DNA of 42,968 nucleotides from CAYVOX01 sp964453035 (GCA_964453035.1 CAYVOX010000011.1:1-42968), one strand, 5' to 3'. Positions 33,088-42,170 are shown, counted from the stretch's first letter. The notes: generated by a model from the sequence alone, not told the origin. A program made the numbers and translations.

Positions 33088-34308
33088 CTAATCATTGATT
33101 ATATCCCTAACCTCCACGCCCAGCCGCCCATCGGCAAGCTGCGCGCTGAGGCGCTGACCCGGGCTCACCTGCCCTGCGCTGCGCACCAGGCTGCCGTCGC
33201 TCTGCCACAGCAGCGCAAAGCCGCGCTGCATCACCGCCCGCGGATCCAGGCTGCGCAGGCGGGCTTCAAGCCCATCCCGCTGCGAGCGGCGCAGGGCAAG
33301 GTTGTGTTCAAAGGCGCGCAGAAGGCGCTCGTTGACCTGGTCGAGCCGCTGGCGGTCATTCTGGATCAGCCACAATGGCGAAGCGCGCTTCAACCGCTCT
33401 GCCAGGTGAAGCAAAGCCTGCCGGCGCGCAGAGATATTACTGGAAGTATCATTGATGATGCCTTCGGCCAGCTCCACCAACGCCTGGCGGTCCTCTGCAC
33501 CGTCCGGTGTAACCGCCACCGCTGCCGCGGTGGGCGTGGGCGCGCGAAAATCGGCAGCAAAATCAGAGAGCGTGAAATCCGTCTCGTGACCAATGCCGGT
33601 GACAACGGGCACCTGTGAAGCCGCAATCGCCCGCACCACGCGCTCATCGTTGAAGCACCACAAATCTTCCAACGAGCCGCCGCCGCGGGCGACAAGGATC
33701 ACAGCCACATCCCCCAGCGCGTTCAGCGCGCGAATTGCCGTCACCACCTGGCCCGGCGATTCATCCCCCTGCACTGCCGCGGGCGCCAGCACCACCTCCA
33801 CCAGCGCAAAGCGATTCTGCAGGGTGAGCAGCATATCCTGCAGGGCTGCGCCGGTAGCGGAGGTAACGATGCCAATCCGCCGCGGCCTTCTAGGGATGGC
33901 GCGCTTGCGGGCTTCATCAAATAAGCCTTCCGCCTCCAGGCGTGCCTTCAGGCGCAGGAATTCCTGGTACAGGGCGCCTTCACCGGCCAGTCGCACGGCA
34001 TCCACATACAACTGGTACTGTCCGTCGCGCTCGTAAACGCCAATTTGCCCGTGGGCTTCAACCGCCAGACCACTTTGCAGGTTCAGGCGCAGCCGCAGGG
34101 CAGTGGTTTTCCAGATAACGCAGCGCAGGGCTGCCGTTTGGTCTTTGAGGGTGAAGTAAATATGTCCTGAAGCCGGTCGTGAGAGGGTTGAGATCTCCCC
34201 CTGTACCCAAACATCCTGCAGGATCTCATCCGATTCAATCAGTTCACGCAGGTAGCGGGTTACATCCGCGACGGAAAGCGAAACGGGGGCAAACAGGGGC
34301 GGCTGCAC
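33088..34308 (-). CDS. xseA: Exodeoxyribonuclease VII large subunit
   Basis: A 406-residue catalytic subunit. The N-terminal OB fold (FAPVSLSVADVTRYLREL ... VWVQGEIS) is followed by the nuclease core with RPRRIGIVTSATGAALQD, VVLAPAAVQGDESP, VARGGGSLEDLWCFNDE and GIGHETDFTLSDFAADFRAPTPTAAA. Long helices and a C-terminal segment (GFALLWQSDGSLVRSAGQV) complete it. Key Asp/Gly/His residues look intact. Start is GTG at 34308, one base after the acyltransferase stop, with GAGAG upstream. Confidence 0.95.
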   Translation of the reverse strand: MQPPLFAPVSLSVADVTRYLRELIESDEILQDVWVQGEISTLSRPASGHIYFTLKDQTAALRCVIWKTTALRLRLNLQSGLAVEAHGQIGVYERDGQYQLYVDAVRLAGEGALYQEFLRLKARLEAEGLFDEARKRAIPRRPRRIGIVTSATGAALQDMLLTLQNRFALVEVVLAPAAVQGDESPGQVVTAIRALNALGDVAVILVARGGGSLEDLWCFNDERVVRAIAASQVPVVTGIGHETDFTLSDFAADFRAPTPTAAAVAVTPDGAEDRQALVELAEGIINDTSSNISARRQALLHLAERLKRASPLWLIQNDRQRLDQVNERLLRAFEHNLALRRSQRDGLEARLRSLDPRAVMQRGFALLWQSDGSLVRSAGQVSPGQRLSAQLADGRLGVEVRDIIND

Positions 34309-34309
34309 G

Positions 34310-35020
34310 CTAGTCGTCTCTCGCCATGGAGAGATTCCCCGTCACGCCCGGCTCAAACTGCAGGTAAGTTTGCGTGGCTTTCTCCAGGTCGCTGTAAATC
34401 CCGCGATATTCGGGCGGGAGCAGCGCCGCAAGCTGGTACATGATTTCATCGGCAGCCTGCTGGCGCACCTCGCGAGAGAGTGACTCACCGTGCAGGTCAA
34501 TCCGAAACGGCACACCCAGGCGAATGGTAAAATCAGACCTCTTAAAGCGGCGCAGGCTTTCCCAGAAGTGCTCATGTCCCCAGTAAACCATCGGCTGCAG
34601 GGGCGCGCCGGAGCGCACCGCCATCAGAACGATGCCCGGCAGGCCTTTTTGTAACTTGCCGTGGTAACTGCGTGTGCCTTCGGGTGCAATCACAAGAATG
34701 TTACCCGCCGCCAGATCTTTCAACGCCTGCTGCATGGCAGCCAGGTCAGCCTCCCCACGCCGGACAGGGATGGCGTGAAACAGGCTGAAAAGCAGGTTGA
34801 AAGCCGGGTTGCGCCAGCTTTCTGCCTTGGCAAAGCCAATGATGGGCCGCGGATGCAGGTTGCTGAGCATCACCGGCACCTCTACCGAATTGATATGGTT
34901 GGCGTAGAGAATGAGCGGCCCCCGTTTTGAGAGGTCATCCAAGTTTTCAAATTTCACCCGTAACAGCAGGCCAAAAAACGACCTCAACGCCCAAGCCACA
35001 ACATCTCGCAGCCAGTTCAT
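34310..35020 (-). CDS. PlsC-like 1-acylglycerol-3-phosphate acyltransferase, variant HX4E
   Basis: A 236-residue lysophosphatidic acid acyltransferase-like membrane protein. The hydrophobic N-terminus is followed by LILYANHINSVEVPVM. The catalytic H-x4-D motif normally reads NHxSxxD; here H42 is followed by Glu at the fifth position (E47), confirmed from the codon GAG. Motif III is IAPEGTRSYHG with the substrate-phosphate EGTR intact, and motif IV appears near LQPMVYWG. The D-to-E change may lower activity or alter the substrate. ATG 35020 overlaps the TGA of the kinase gene by one base; together the two suggest phospholipid synthesis. Confidence 0.85.
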   Translation of the reverse strand: MNWLRDVVAWALRSFFGLLLRVKFENLDDLSKRGPLILYANHINSVEVPVMLSNLHPRPIIGFAKAESWRNPAFNLLFSLFHAIPVRRGEADLAAMQQALKDLAAGNILVIAPEGTRSYHGKLQKGLPGIVLMAVRSGAPLQPMVYWGHEHFWESLRRFKRSDFTIRLGVPFRIDLHGESLSREVRQQAADEIMYQLAALLPPEYRGIYSDLEKATQTYLQFEPGVTGNLSMARDD

Positions 35021-35955
35021 CAAGCAGCGCCCACCTCTCCCACAATCACTTCCATCGCGCGGGGAAAAATCTCAATTTCAAGATGCTTGCCGTCCAGGTT
35101 GATGGTTTCGCCATCCGCGTGCGCCGGCAACTTGCCGCCGTTCAGGCCGGTGACGATAATCCGCCCGCTGCGCAGCCCCGTCACGGCGGGATGATCGAAC
35201 TGCGTGCCTTTCATGAAGCGCGGGATGAGCTTGAACATCTCCGGGCGTGAAACCTGATCCACCAGGCAGATATCCAATTTACCGTCGCTGGTCACGCCCT
35301 CGGGGGCCATCATAAAGCCGCCTCCCATGCGCTTGCCATTCATCACCGAGACCATCAAGGCTTTCTGGTCAATTTGCCGGTCGTCCACCTGGATATGCAC
35401 ATCCGGAGCGTTGAAGTACAGGTACATGGTGCGCAGCGCCGCCACAAAGTAACCGATGAAGCCCGTCAGCGGGCGCACCTTGAGCGATTCAAATCCGACC
35501 ACGGCATCAAAGCCGATGCCCACGCCATTGCCAAAATAGCGCCCTTCCGGGAACAACCCCCCGCTTACCCTGCCAACATCAATGTACCGGGTGACGCCCC
35601 GCTCAAGTGCCCGGCAGGCGTTCTCGCAATCGGTCGGGATGCCCGCTCCAAAAGCAAAATCGTTGCCGCGCCCCACTGAAAGCACGCCCATCACCGCGGG
35701 ATGCCCGGCTTTTTTGGCAGCCATCAGCCCATTGAGCACTTCGTTGGAGGTGCCGTCACCGCCGACTGCTACTACCGTGTCAGCGCCTTCATAAACCGCC
35801 TGCTCGGCCAGTTCTGCAGCGTGCCAGGGGCGCTGGGTGACGACCACGCTGTAATCAAGGCCGGCTTCTTTGAGTTTGGATTCGATCAGGGGAAGCAGCT
35901 TGAGGCTGTGGCCTTTACCGGAAATGGGATTAACGATTAAGCGATATTTTGACAT
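35020..35955 (-). CDS. Diacylglycerol kinase-family lipid kinase (YegS/LCB5-like)
   Basis: A 311-residue soluble lipid kinase-like protein. IVNPISGKG is the nucleotide-binding start and AVGGDGTSNEVLNGL (GGDGT at 65-69) is the catalytic loop. GRGNDFA with FGNGVGIGFDAVV continues the kinase domain, and the C-terminal beta domain has PEGVTSDGKLDICLV and HADGE. It phosphorylates diacylglycerol or a related lipid alcohol; the exact substrate cannot be told. It opens the operon (kinase-plsC-xseA-xseB-PAP2) behind a strong promoter. AAAGGTTG lies before the ATG at a longer-than-usual distance. Confidence 0.92.
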   Translation of the reverse strand: MSKYRLIVNPISGKGHSLKLLPLIESKLKEAGLDYSVVVTQRPWHAAELAEQAVYEGADTVVAVGGDGTSNEVLNGLMAAKKAGHPAVMGVLSVGRGNDFAFGAGIPTDCENACRALERGVTRYIDVGRVSGGLFPEGRYFGNGVGIGFDAVVGFESLKVRPLTGFIGYFVAALRTMYLYFNAPDVHIQVDDRQIDQKALMVSVMNGKRMGGGFMMAPEGVTSDGKLDICLVDQVSRPEMFKLIPRFMKGTQFDHPAVTGLRSGRIIVTGLNGGKLPAHADGETINLDGKHLEIEIFPRAMEVIVGEVGAA

Positions 35956-36022
35956 TGAAAATCAACCTTTAACGTAATGGGGGATTAAATTCAGCAAGAA
36001 AGCACCGGAAAGGCGCTCATGG

Positions 36023-36051
36023 ATTTTAGCTGAGAGTAGCCATTTGGTCAA
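36023..36051 (-). promoter_or_regulatory. Promoter of the lipid-kinase/xse operon
   Basis: On the minus strand TTGACC (36046-36051), a 17-bp spacer, TAAAAT (36023-36028), with the transcript start expected about 60 nt before the kinase ATG. It lies immediately after the beta-galactosidase stop. Confidence 0.65.
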
Positions 36052-36074
36052 GCAAGGCACGCAGCCGATAAAAC

Positions 36075-39000
36075 TCATCCTGCCAGGTAACTTTCCATCT
36101 CGCTGCCCGCATCCCTGGAAAACGGCCTGAGGCGCACAGCAAACTTGAACGGCGCCGGTTTGAGCCAGTATTTCTCCAGCGGCACCGGCCCGCAGGAATT
36201 GCTGCCCAGCCCGTGATGCGCCAGGTCGAGATGCAGGATGATCTCATCGCGGGGTTCAAGTTCATAAGTGTGCGCGGCTGTGGTTAAATCTTGCGGGGTG
36301 TAGTGCAGCGCGCTGACGTTAATCAGCGGAGCGCCAAGCACCAGCAACCCTTCCCCGCGCAGGTTGGTAAGCGAAGCCCAGCGCACGTCGCTCTTGTTGC
36401 CATTCTCCTGGGGGAAGATGTACGGCACATATTGCTCCGCCACCGTGCTGCGGTAAACCCCTACGCGAGCCGATTCCATGCGGTCAATGTAATTCTCATG
36501 TGGTCCGCGCCCGTACCAGGCAAAGCGGTCAAGGTGGCCCGGCAGCCGCAGTTGAACGCCCACCCTCGGCAACACCGGTAATTTCCGCAGCGGGATGACC
36601 TGCACCTCCAGTTGAACTTCGCCGTTGCCCAGGAAGGTGTAAGCATACAGGCAGCGCACAGCCGGCGCCAGCGAAGCCGAACCCAGCACAGCGCTGACTG
36701 CCACTTTGACAGAACTCATATCCGAGTCATCCAGGCTCACGCCCTCAACCCGCTGTTCGAGCGTATCCAGCCGGGCAGCGCGCCATTCTTTGGCAATATT
36801 CACGTCGTTATCCGTGGGCGCGCGCCACAGATCCACCAGTGGGCCTTCCGTCAGCAGCGTCGCCCCATTAACCTCCCACCGCGTCAGAGTGCCGTGGAAG
36901 GTATCCAGCCCAATCTCAAAATCCTCCCCTTCCACAACCAGTTCACTGCCGGAGTTGTGAACCTGCAGGCAGGGCAAGTCGGCAGGTTGCAGTGGGTCAA
37001 CGTCAGGCGCCCGCAGCGGCAGTTCAAACTGCGCCCAGGCCACTTCATGCCCGGCAGCAGCCCAGCGCGTTGCTTCTGCCAGCTCAAAGCTCAGGTTGAG
37101 CCAGTAAGTCGCTCCAGCCCGGGGTTGGGGCAAGGCGTAGGGCAGGCTCACTTCCTGGCTGGTCCCGGCCGGGATGTTCAATGCAGGCAGCAAGCCGCGC
37201 TCAATCACGCGGTCATCCTGCAGCAGCGTCCATTTGGCCCGCAGGTGCTCCAGCGAAAGGAAGGCATACCGGTTGGCAAGGCGCAACTTTCTGGCCAGCA
37301 AATCCACAATCTCCACCGAAACCGGTTCGAGGATCTTTTTATATTCCATCAAACCGGTGTGGGGCTTGCGGTCCGGAAAGTTGAGCCCGTCAATACAGAA
37401 GTTGCCGTCGTTGGGCTGGTCGTCGAAGTCTCCGCCGTAAGCAAACCATTCCTTACCTTCTGCGGTGAACATGCGCACGCTGTGATCCACCCATTCCCAC
37501 ACGCAGCCGCCCATCAGGCGCGGGCAAGCGCGGATGGCTTCCCAGTATTCCTTCAGGTTGCCCGGCCCGTTACCCATGGCGTGGGCATATTCGCACATGA
37601 AATAGGGGCGGGGATCATCGGTGCGGCGGCCTTCGTTAAGAATATGCTCCACGGTCGGGTACATTTGGCTGACGATATCCACCACCGCTTCGTATTGTGC
37701 CCCCTCATAATGGATTGGCCGCGTGGGGTCGGCAGCGCGGATCCACTCAGCCATGGCATCGTGATTGCTCCCGTAACCGGATTCGTTGCCGAGCGACCAC
37801 ATAACGATGCATGGGTGGTTTTTATCGCGTTCCACCATGCGCACCGCCCGGTCGAGGAAGGCGTCCTTCCAGGCAGGGTCGTTAGCCAGGGCGCTACGCC
37901 CCGCCGCGATGTACTCAAGCCCGTGCGTCTCCAGATCGGCTTCATCCACCACGTACAGCCCGTATTCATCGCACAGATCCAACCAGCGCGGGTCGTCGGG
38001 ATAGTGCGAGGTGCGCACCATGTTGATATTGTTCTGCTTCATCAGGCAAATATCCTGCAGCATAGAGGCGAGGGAAACCGTGTGCCCGGTATCCGGATGC
38101 GTCTCATGGCGATTAACCCCCTGCATCTTAACGGCAATGCCGTTCACCAGGAAGACGCCGTTTTTAATGTCAATTTGCCTGAAGCCCACCCGGTACCGTC
38201 CCACCTCCACAACGCCTCCCCCCGCCTCACTGACGGTCAACAGCAGAGTATAGAGGTGCGGCGTCTCAGCCGTCCACTTGAGCGGCGAAGACACTTCCAC
38301 CTGATGTTCCAGCATTGTTTCTTCAGCGCCGCCAAGGGTTTCCACGCCCCCCACTTTCGCCTCCCAGATGGCCTCACCGCCCGGGTTCAGCAGCCGGGCG
38401 CTGACGGCTACCCCGCGGGCGGATTTTTGCGCGTAATTGCGCAGCGCTGCGCGGAGGCTCAGACGGGCATTCTGGTATTCACCATCCAACTCAGTGCGCA
38501 CGGATACATCGCGCAGGTGAACACCGGGCAACCCCATCAGGTAAACATCGCGGAAGATGCCGCTTAGCCGCCACATATCCTGGTCTTCCAGGTAGCTGCC
38601 ATCTGACCACTGGAAGACCTGTACAGCCAGCCAGTTGCGCCCGGGGTGAATAAAGGAAGTGATGTTAAACTCCGCGGGCATGTGCGGACCCTGGCTGTAC
38701 CCCACCAGCCGCCCGTTGACCCAGACGTAAAATGCCGAATCCACCCCCTCAAAGACGAGAAAGGTGTGTCGCTCCTTCCAACTTGAGGGCACATCAAAAG
38801 CGCGGCGGTACAGACCCACCGGGTTTTCCAGTGGCACAAAGGGCGGGTCCACCGGGTAGGGATAACGCACGTTGGTGTAATTGGGCTTTCCATAGCCCTG
38901 CATCTGCCAGTTGGAGGGCACTTCCAGGTGATCCCAGCCTTCATCGTTGTAGGTTTCCTGCTCAAACCCGGGTGGAACGGCCATTGGGTCGGGAGCGTAG

Positions 39001-39194
39001 TAGAAGCGCCAACCCCCGTTGAGGAGCTTGAAGAAGGGCGTCGCGGAGCGTTCACCGCGCAGGGCACTTGAGGCATCAGGATAAGGCAGGGTGAAGGCGT
39101 GCGCTGCTTCACAGTTGTGCTGCAACACCGCCGGGTTCATCCAGTCCGGCTGGCTGCCATCGGGACGGTCGAGCAGGGGGAACAGGTTCTTCAA
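36075..39194 (-). CDS. Beta-galactosidase, glycoside hydrolase family 2
   Basis: A 1039-residue cytoplasmic GH2 enzyme of LacZ size; no signal peptide. Domain order follows LacZ: an N-terminal sugar-binding jelly roll (EVPSNWQMQGYGKPNYTNV), immunoglobulin-like domains and the TIM barrel. The barrel holds the acid/base Glu in MWSLGNESGYG (E471) and the nucleophile Glu in YFMCEYAHAMGNG (E535), numbered from the TTG start. A second Ig domain and the C-terminal Bgal_small_N domain (GTLTRWEVNGATLLTEGPLVDLWRAPTDND ... ) follow. The start is likely TTG 39194: GAGGAGG precedes it, and the residues upstream in frame lack a ribosome site. It faces a membrane-protein gene across a 108-bp divergent interval. 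Confidence 0.93.
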   Translation of the reverse strand: MKNLFPLLDRPDGSQPDWMNPAVLQHNCEAAHAFTLPYPDASSALRGERSATPFFKLLNGGWRFYYAPDPMAVPPGFEQETYNDEGWDHLEVPSNWQMQGYGKPNYTNVRYPYPVDPPFVPLENPVGLYRRAFDVPSSWKERHTFLVFEGVDSAFYVWVNGRLVGYSQGPHMPAEFNITSFIHPGRNWLAVQVFQWSDGSYLEDQDMWRLSGIFRDVYLMGLPGVHLRDVSVRTELDGEYQNARLSLRAALRNYAQKSARGVAVSARLLNPGGEAIWEAKVGGVETLGGAEETMLEHQVEVSSPLKWTAETPHLYTLLLTVSEAGGGVVEVGRYRVGFRQIDIKNGVFLVNGIAVKMQGVNRHETHPDTGHTVSLASMLQDICLMKQNNINMVRTSHYPDDPRWLDLCDEYGLYVVDEADLETHGLEYIAAGRSALANDPAWKDAFLDRAVRMVERDKNHPCIVMWSLGNESGYGSNHDAMAEWIRAADPTRPIHYEGAQYEAVVDIVSQMYPTVEHILNEGRRTDDPRPYFMCEYAHAMGNGPGNLKEYWEAIRACPRLMGGCVWEWVDHSVRMFTAEGKEWFAYGGDFDDQPNDGNFCIDGLNFPDRKPHTGLMEYKKILEPVSVEIVDLLARKLRLANRYAFLSLEHLRAKWTLLQDDRVIERGLLPALNIPAGTSQEVSLPYALPQPRAGATYWLNLSFELAEATRWAAAGHEVAWAQFELPLRAPDVDPLQPADLPCLQVHNSGSELVVEGEDFEIGLDTFHGTLTRWEVNGATLLTEGPLVDLWRAPTDNDVNIAKEWRAARLDTLEQRVEGVSLDDSDMSSVKVAVSAVLGSASLAPAVRCLYAYTFLGNGEVQLEVQVIPLRKLPVLPRVGVQLRLPGHLDRFAWYGRGPHENYIDRMESARVGVYRSTVAEQYVPYIFPQENGNKSDVRWASLTNLRGEGLLVLGAPLINVSALHYTPQDLTTAAHTYELEPRDEIILHLDLAHHGLGSNSCGPVPLEKYWLKPAPFKFAVRLRPFSRDAGSEMESYLAG

Positions 39195-39261
39195 GGGGAG
39201 CCTCCTCAAAATGGTGAGCTTATCAATCAGCATTATAATTCAATCACAGCACGGCCTGGCA

Positions 39262-39275
39262 AAGCTTTAAAGCTT
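39262..39275. promoter_or_regulatory. 14-bp palindrome in the divergent promoter region
   Basis: Perfect palindrome AAGCTTTAAAGCTT between beta-galactosidase and the membrane-protein gene, 27 bp before ATG 39303. TATAAT for the leftward gene lies near 39233-39239. It is a candidate operator for a repressor that could control both sides; no regulator gene is adjacent. Confidence 0.4.
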
Positions 39276-39302
39276 GATTTCTTTCGTTCGCGGAGGTGCA
39301 AC

Positions 39303-39806
39303 ATGCCGGAATCAAAACGCGTTTCAATTTTTATCGGTGCCTTACTCATCCTGCTGGGGGTCATGCTTTCGCTCTTCATCCTGGTACCCGGGCTCTCCAT
39401 CGCGCGCGCCTGGCCGCTCATCTTCTTCATCCTGGCGGCCGGTTTTTTCCTTCCCCCCTTCATCTGGCCGCAATCCCGGCAGGGACTAAGCGGAATGTTC
39501 ATCCCCGGTGCCGTCTTGGCCGTACTCGGTTTCATCTTCCTCTACTGCAGCCTGACAGACGACTGGGCGTTCTGGGCATTTGCCTGGTTGCTCCTGCCCT
39601 GCTCAGTGGGCGTGGGGCTGATCCTGGCAGCAGCATTGGGGGGCTGGTCGCGGGTGGTGCTGTGGGTGGGAATCTGGATGCTGGCCATCAGCCTGGCCAT
39701 TTACGGGCTGTTCGCTGTCCTCTTTGGCTCGCCGTTCATCCAGGTGACAGGCGCGGTTTTGGTCGTTCTGGCAGGCGCTGCGCTGGTGCTCAAATCGATT
39801 CGATAG
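39303..39806 (+). CDS. Small polytopic membrane protein
   Basis: A 167-residue membrane protein with five to six hydrophobic stretches: IFIGALLILLGVMLSLFIL, ARAWPLIFFILAAGFFLPP, MFIPGAVLAVLGFIFLY, AFWAFAWLLLPCSVGVGLIL, VVLWVGIWMLAISLAIYGL and a final VTGAVLVVLAGAALVL. The N-terminal GALLILLG pattern resembles LiaF/DUF5668-type membrane regions, but I cannot assign a family. GGAGG precedes the ATG. It is the first gene of a unit with adenosine deaminase 16 bp downstream. Confidence 0.75.
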   Translation: MPESKRVSIFIGALLILLGVMLSLFILVPGLSIARAWPLIFFILAAGFFLPPFIWPQSRQGLSGMFIPGAVLAVLGFIFLYCSLTDDWAFWAFAWLLLPCSVGVGLILAAALGGWSRVVLWVGIWMLAISLAIYGLFAVLFGSPFIQVTGAVLVVLAGAALVLKSIR

Positions 39807-39822
39807 AACAGGAGGGGTTGAT

Positions 39823-40827
39823 ATGCTCATTGATCCACACTATCCGCTGGTAGAACTTCACCGCCACCTCGATGGCTCCGCCCGGCTTGAAACCATCCTT
39901 GATCTCGGCCTCAAGCACAACCTGCCCCTTCCAGCACGCGACGTGGAAGGACTGCGCCCTTACGTTCAGGTGAGCGGTCAAAAGCCCGGGGTGATGGCAT
40001 TTCTGGAAAAATTCGAGTGGATGACTAAAATCCTGGTGGATTACGACGCCGTGCGCCGGGTAGCCTATGAAAATGTTGAGGATGCCGCGCGCGAGGGCAT
40101 TGACCACATCGAACTGCGTTTCAGCCCGTGGTTCATGGCCGAAGCCAACCACCTTGACCCTGCCAGCGTGGTGGAAGCCGCGGCGGATGGGGTGGCCGCT
40201 GGACGGCGTGACTTTGGGGTGAGCGTTGGGCTGATTGGTATCCTCAGCCGCACCTACGGCCCGCTCATCGCCGCGCTGGAACTGGATGCGCTCCTCCAGT
40301 TCAAGGATCAACTGGTGGGCTTAGACCTGGCCGGCGATGAAGCCAACTGGCCTGGAGACCTGTTCACCCAGCACTTTCGCAAAGCCCGTTCAGCAGGATG
40401 GTACATCACAGTGCACGCGGGGGAATCAGCGGGCGCGGATAGCATCTGGCAGGCTGTGCGTCAGCTGGGGGCTGACCGCCTGGGGCACGCCGTGCGGGCT
40501 GTGGATGACCCCACCCTGATGGATGAACTGACCCGCCTGGGAACCGGCATTGAATCCAACCTGACGAGCAACGTGCAGACCTCCACCGTGGCGGATTACG
40601 CCTCTCACCCGCTCAAAACCTTTTTGGAGCGCGGGTTGCTGGCTTCCATCAACACGGACGACCCGGGCATCAGCGCGATTGACCTGCACTACGAATTTGA
40701 AGTGGCTGCGCCTGCCGCCGGTTTAGATCGCGATCAAATCCAGCAGGCCCAGCGCAACGCGCTGCGCACTGCATTTCTCTCCCCTGCCGAAAAACAGCGC
40801 CTGCTCGATAAGAAAGCCAGGGTTTAG
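39823..40827 (+). CDS. add: Adenosine deaminase
   Basis: A 334-residue zinc enzyme that hydrolyses adenosine (and deoxyadenosine) to inosine for purine salvage. The amidohydrolase site is complete: VELHRHLDGSARLE with the HxH zinc ligands, GLDLAGDEAN, TVHAGESAGADS with the zinc His and catalytic Glu, LGHAVRA, and SINTDDPGIS with the final Asp. Length is normal and there is no signal peptide. AGGAGG precedes the ATG. It lies between the membrane protein (16 bp) and the EEP-family protein (2 bp), probably one transcript. Confidence 0.93.
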   Translation: MLIDPHYPLVELHRHLDGSARLETILDLGLKHNLPLPARDVEGLRPYVQVSGQKPGVMAFLEKFEWMTKILVDYDAVRRVAYENVEDAAREGIDHIELRFSPWFMAEANHLDPASVVEAAADGVAAGRRDFGVSVGLIGILSRTYGPLIAALELDALLQFKDQLVGLDLAGDEANWPGDLFTQHFRKARSAGWYITVHAGESAGADSIWQAVRQLGADRLGHAVRAVDDPTLMDELTRLGTGIESNLTSNVQTSTVADYASHPLKTFLERGLLASINTDDPGISAIDLHYEFEVAAPAAGLDRDQIQQAQRNALRTAFLSPAEKQRLLDKKARV

Positions 40828-40829
40828 CC

Positions 40830-41915
40830 ATGCCAGGCATCAAAATCGCCACGTTTAACACCGAATGGATGATTCTGCTCTTCGGGGGCAAGTGGGGCCA
40901 GTGGCAAAGTCCGGATATGCCCCCCAGTCACGCCGGCGGGCGGGTAGGATACAACCCCAGCACGCCAAAGATTACCGATTGCCCCGCCCTGGCCCGGCGG
41001 CTGGCCCGGGTGATGCGCAGCATGCAAGCCCAGATCATCGGATTGCAGGAAGCCCCGCCGCTCAAAGAGCAACTGGAACTTTTTGTCCAGCGGTACCTCG
41101 ATGATGAATACATCGTTTACCACTCCAATGCAGATTGGCAGGCAGTCTCCTCGCTGGTGCACAAATCCATAGCCGACCAGGTGAGCGCCTGGACCCCTGC
41201 CCTGCCCAACCTGGGCGATATGTGGAAGAAAATCCCGTACTATCCGTGGGGCGAGATCCGCGCTGAAAAACGCGAACTACACACCATGAAGCGCAAGCCG
41301 TTGATGCTCACCTTCACGCCTGCCTTTGGCAAGGCGCTGCACTTGATGGTGGTGCACACCAAATCGAAGATTTCCAAACTAACGGCATCCAAATGGGCAA
41401 AACGCGACCCCTCCGCCGTAGCGGATGCGCTCGAAGCGCGCATCAAGCTCTCCTCCGAGGTTTACCGCATCCGAATGTTTCTCGACCGCCTGCTGGAAAG
41501 CGAATCCAACCCGCTCTCGGTGGTGGTGATGGGTGACATGAACGACGGCCCCTTCGCCGAAACGCTTGAAGAAGAATTCATGGTGCACAACGTGCTGGAT
41601 GAACTGTGCGGGACGATGCTCTACCCCGATTTTCACTTCCGCCACGCCATGACGCCAACCACGCTGCGCTCAGCTTCCAGCACCCACTTTGAAGACGCGC
41701 TTAACCAGGGAGAGATCATCCATGAATTAATCGACCATATGGTGGTCTCGCCGGCCATCTGGCAGGGGAATGGCATGTTTCGCCTTGTTCCGGATTCCTG
41801 CCAGGTGGAGGCAAGCATCTGGGAAGCCGCCTGCGCCCCTGAAGGGCCAGATGCCAGGCGTGAATATCGCCCCAGCGACCACAAGCCCGTCTCGGCAATC
41901 CTGGAGTGGGATTGA
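40830..41915 (+). CDS. Endonuclease/exonuclease/phosphatase-family protein
   Basis: A 361-residue member of the DNase I/synaptojanin-like fold. Motifs in order: KIATFNTEWM (Asn), IGLQEAPP (catalytic Glu), VVHTKSK (Lys), VVVMGDMNDGP (Asp/Asn), IDHMVVSP (Asp-His) and YRPSDHKPVSAIL (Asp-His pair). The catalytic set is complete. Substrate could be nucleic acid or a phosphoester; members differ widely. No signal peptide is present, so it is cytoplasmic. The start is 2 bp after the adenosine deaminase stop, suggesting translational coupling and a possible link to nucleic-acid or nucleotide breakdown. Confidence 0.85.
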   Translation: MPGIKIATFNTEWMILLFGGKWGQWQSPDMPPSHAGGRVGYNPSTPKITDCPALARRLARVMRSMQAQIIGLQEAPPLKEQLELFVQRYLDDEYIVYHSNADWQAVSSLVHKSIADQVSAWTPALPNLGDMWKKIPYYPWGEIRAEKRELHTMKRKPLMLTFTPAFGKALHLMVVHTKSKISKLTASKWAKRDPSAVADALEARIKLSSEVYRIRMFLDRLLESESNPLSVVVMGDMNDGPFAETLEEEFMVHNVLDELCGTMLYPDFHFRHAMTPTTLRSASSTHFEDALNQGEIIHELIDHMVVSPAIWQGNGMFRLVPDSCQVEASIWEAACAPEGPDARREYRPSDHKPVSAILEWD

Positions 41916-41959
41916 AACATCACAACCAATCACCTCAGGGTTAATCAGCACCTTTTTCC

Positions 41960-41988
41960 TTGCGTATAACGCAGTTCAGGCGTACAAT
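41960..41988 (+). promoter_or_regulatory. Promoter of the btuF-riboswitch transcript
   Basis: TTGCGT (41960-41965), 17-bp spacer, TACAAT (41983-41988), with the start of transcription near 41995, immediately upstream of the cobalamin riboswitch. Confidence 0.6.
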
Positions 41989-42000
41989 CTGCTTTGTAAA

Positions 42001-42170
42001 GTGCTGTGAGGGTACCGCTTCCCCCGGATGGGAAGGCTAACATCACCTCGTTAGGCGAAACCGGTGCAAGTCCGGTGCTGTCCCGCAACTGTAAGGAGAA
42101 TTTTCTCCAAGCCAGGTCGCCCACCCTGCAGCGTTTTCCACAACCTCGCGGAAAAGGAGGTGGGAAGCCA
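42001..42170 (+). ncRNA. Cobalamin riboswitch (aptamer)
   Basis: The core reads ACCGGTGCAAGTCCGGTGC then GTCCCGCAACTGTAAGG (about 42060-42097), the conserved central region, and AAGCCAGGTCGCC (about 42109-42121) is the B12 box. Upstream GCTAAC/GTTAG pair. Downstream CCCACC (42120-42125) pairs with GGTGGG (42159-42164), enclosing a TTTTCC/GGAAAA hairpin, as in the peripheral P13-type stem. It binds adenosyl- or methylcobalamin, and ligand binding favours the terminator at 42188-42221. Confidence 0.92.

Noticed and set aside
36026..36265. 79-codon frame on the minus strand overlapping the end of beta-galactosidase
   Set aside because: Arg/Ser/Trp-rich out-of-frame reading of the same gene; only its last few codons are outside, with no ribosome site.
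36612..38567. Open frame of 651 codons on the plus strand within the beta-galactosidase gene
   Set aside because: It is antisense to well-conserved GH2 motifs, has no ribosome site, and its His/Pro/Gln-rich composition is typical of the shadow of a GC-rich gene.
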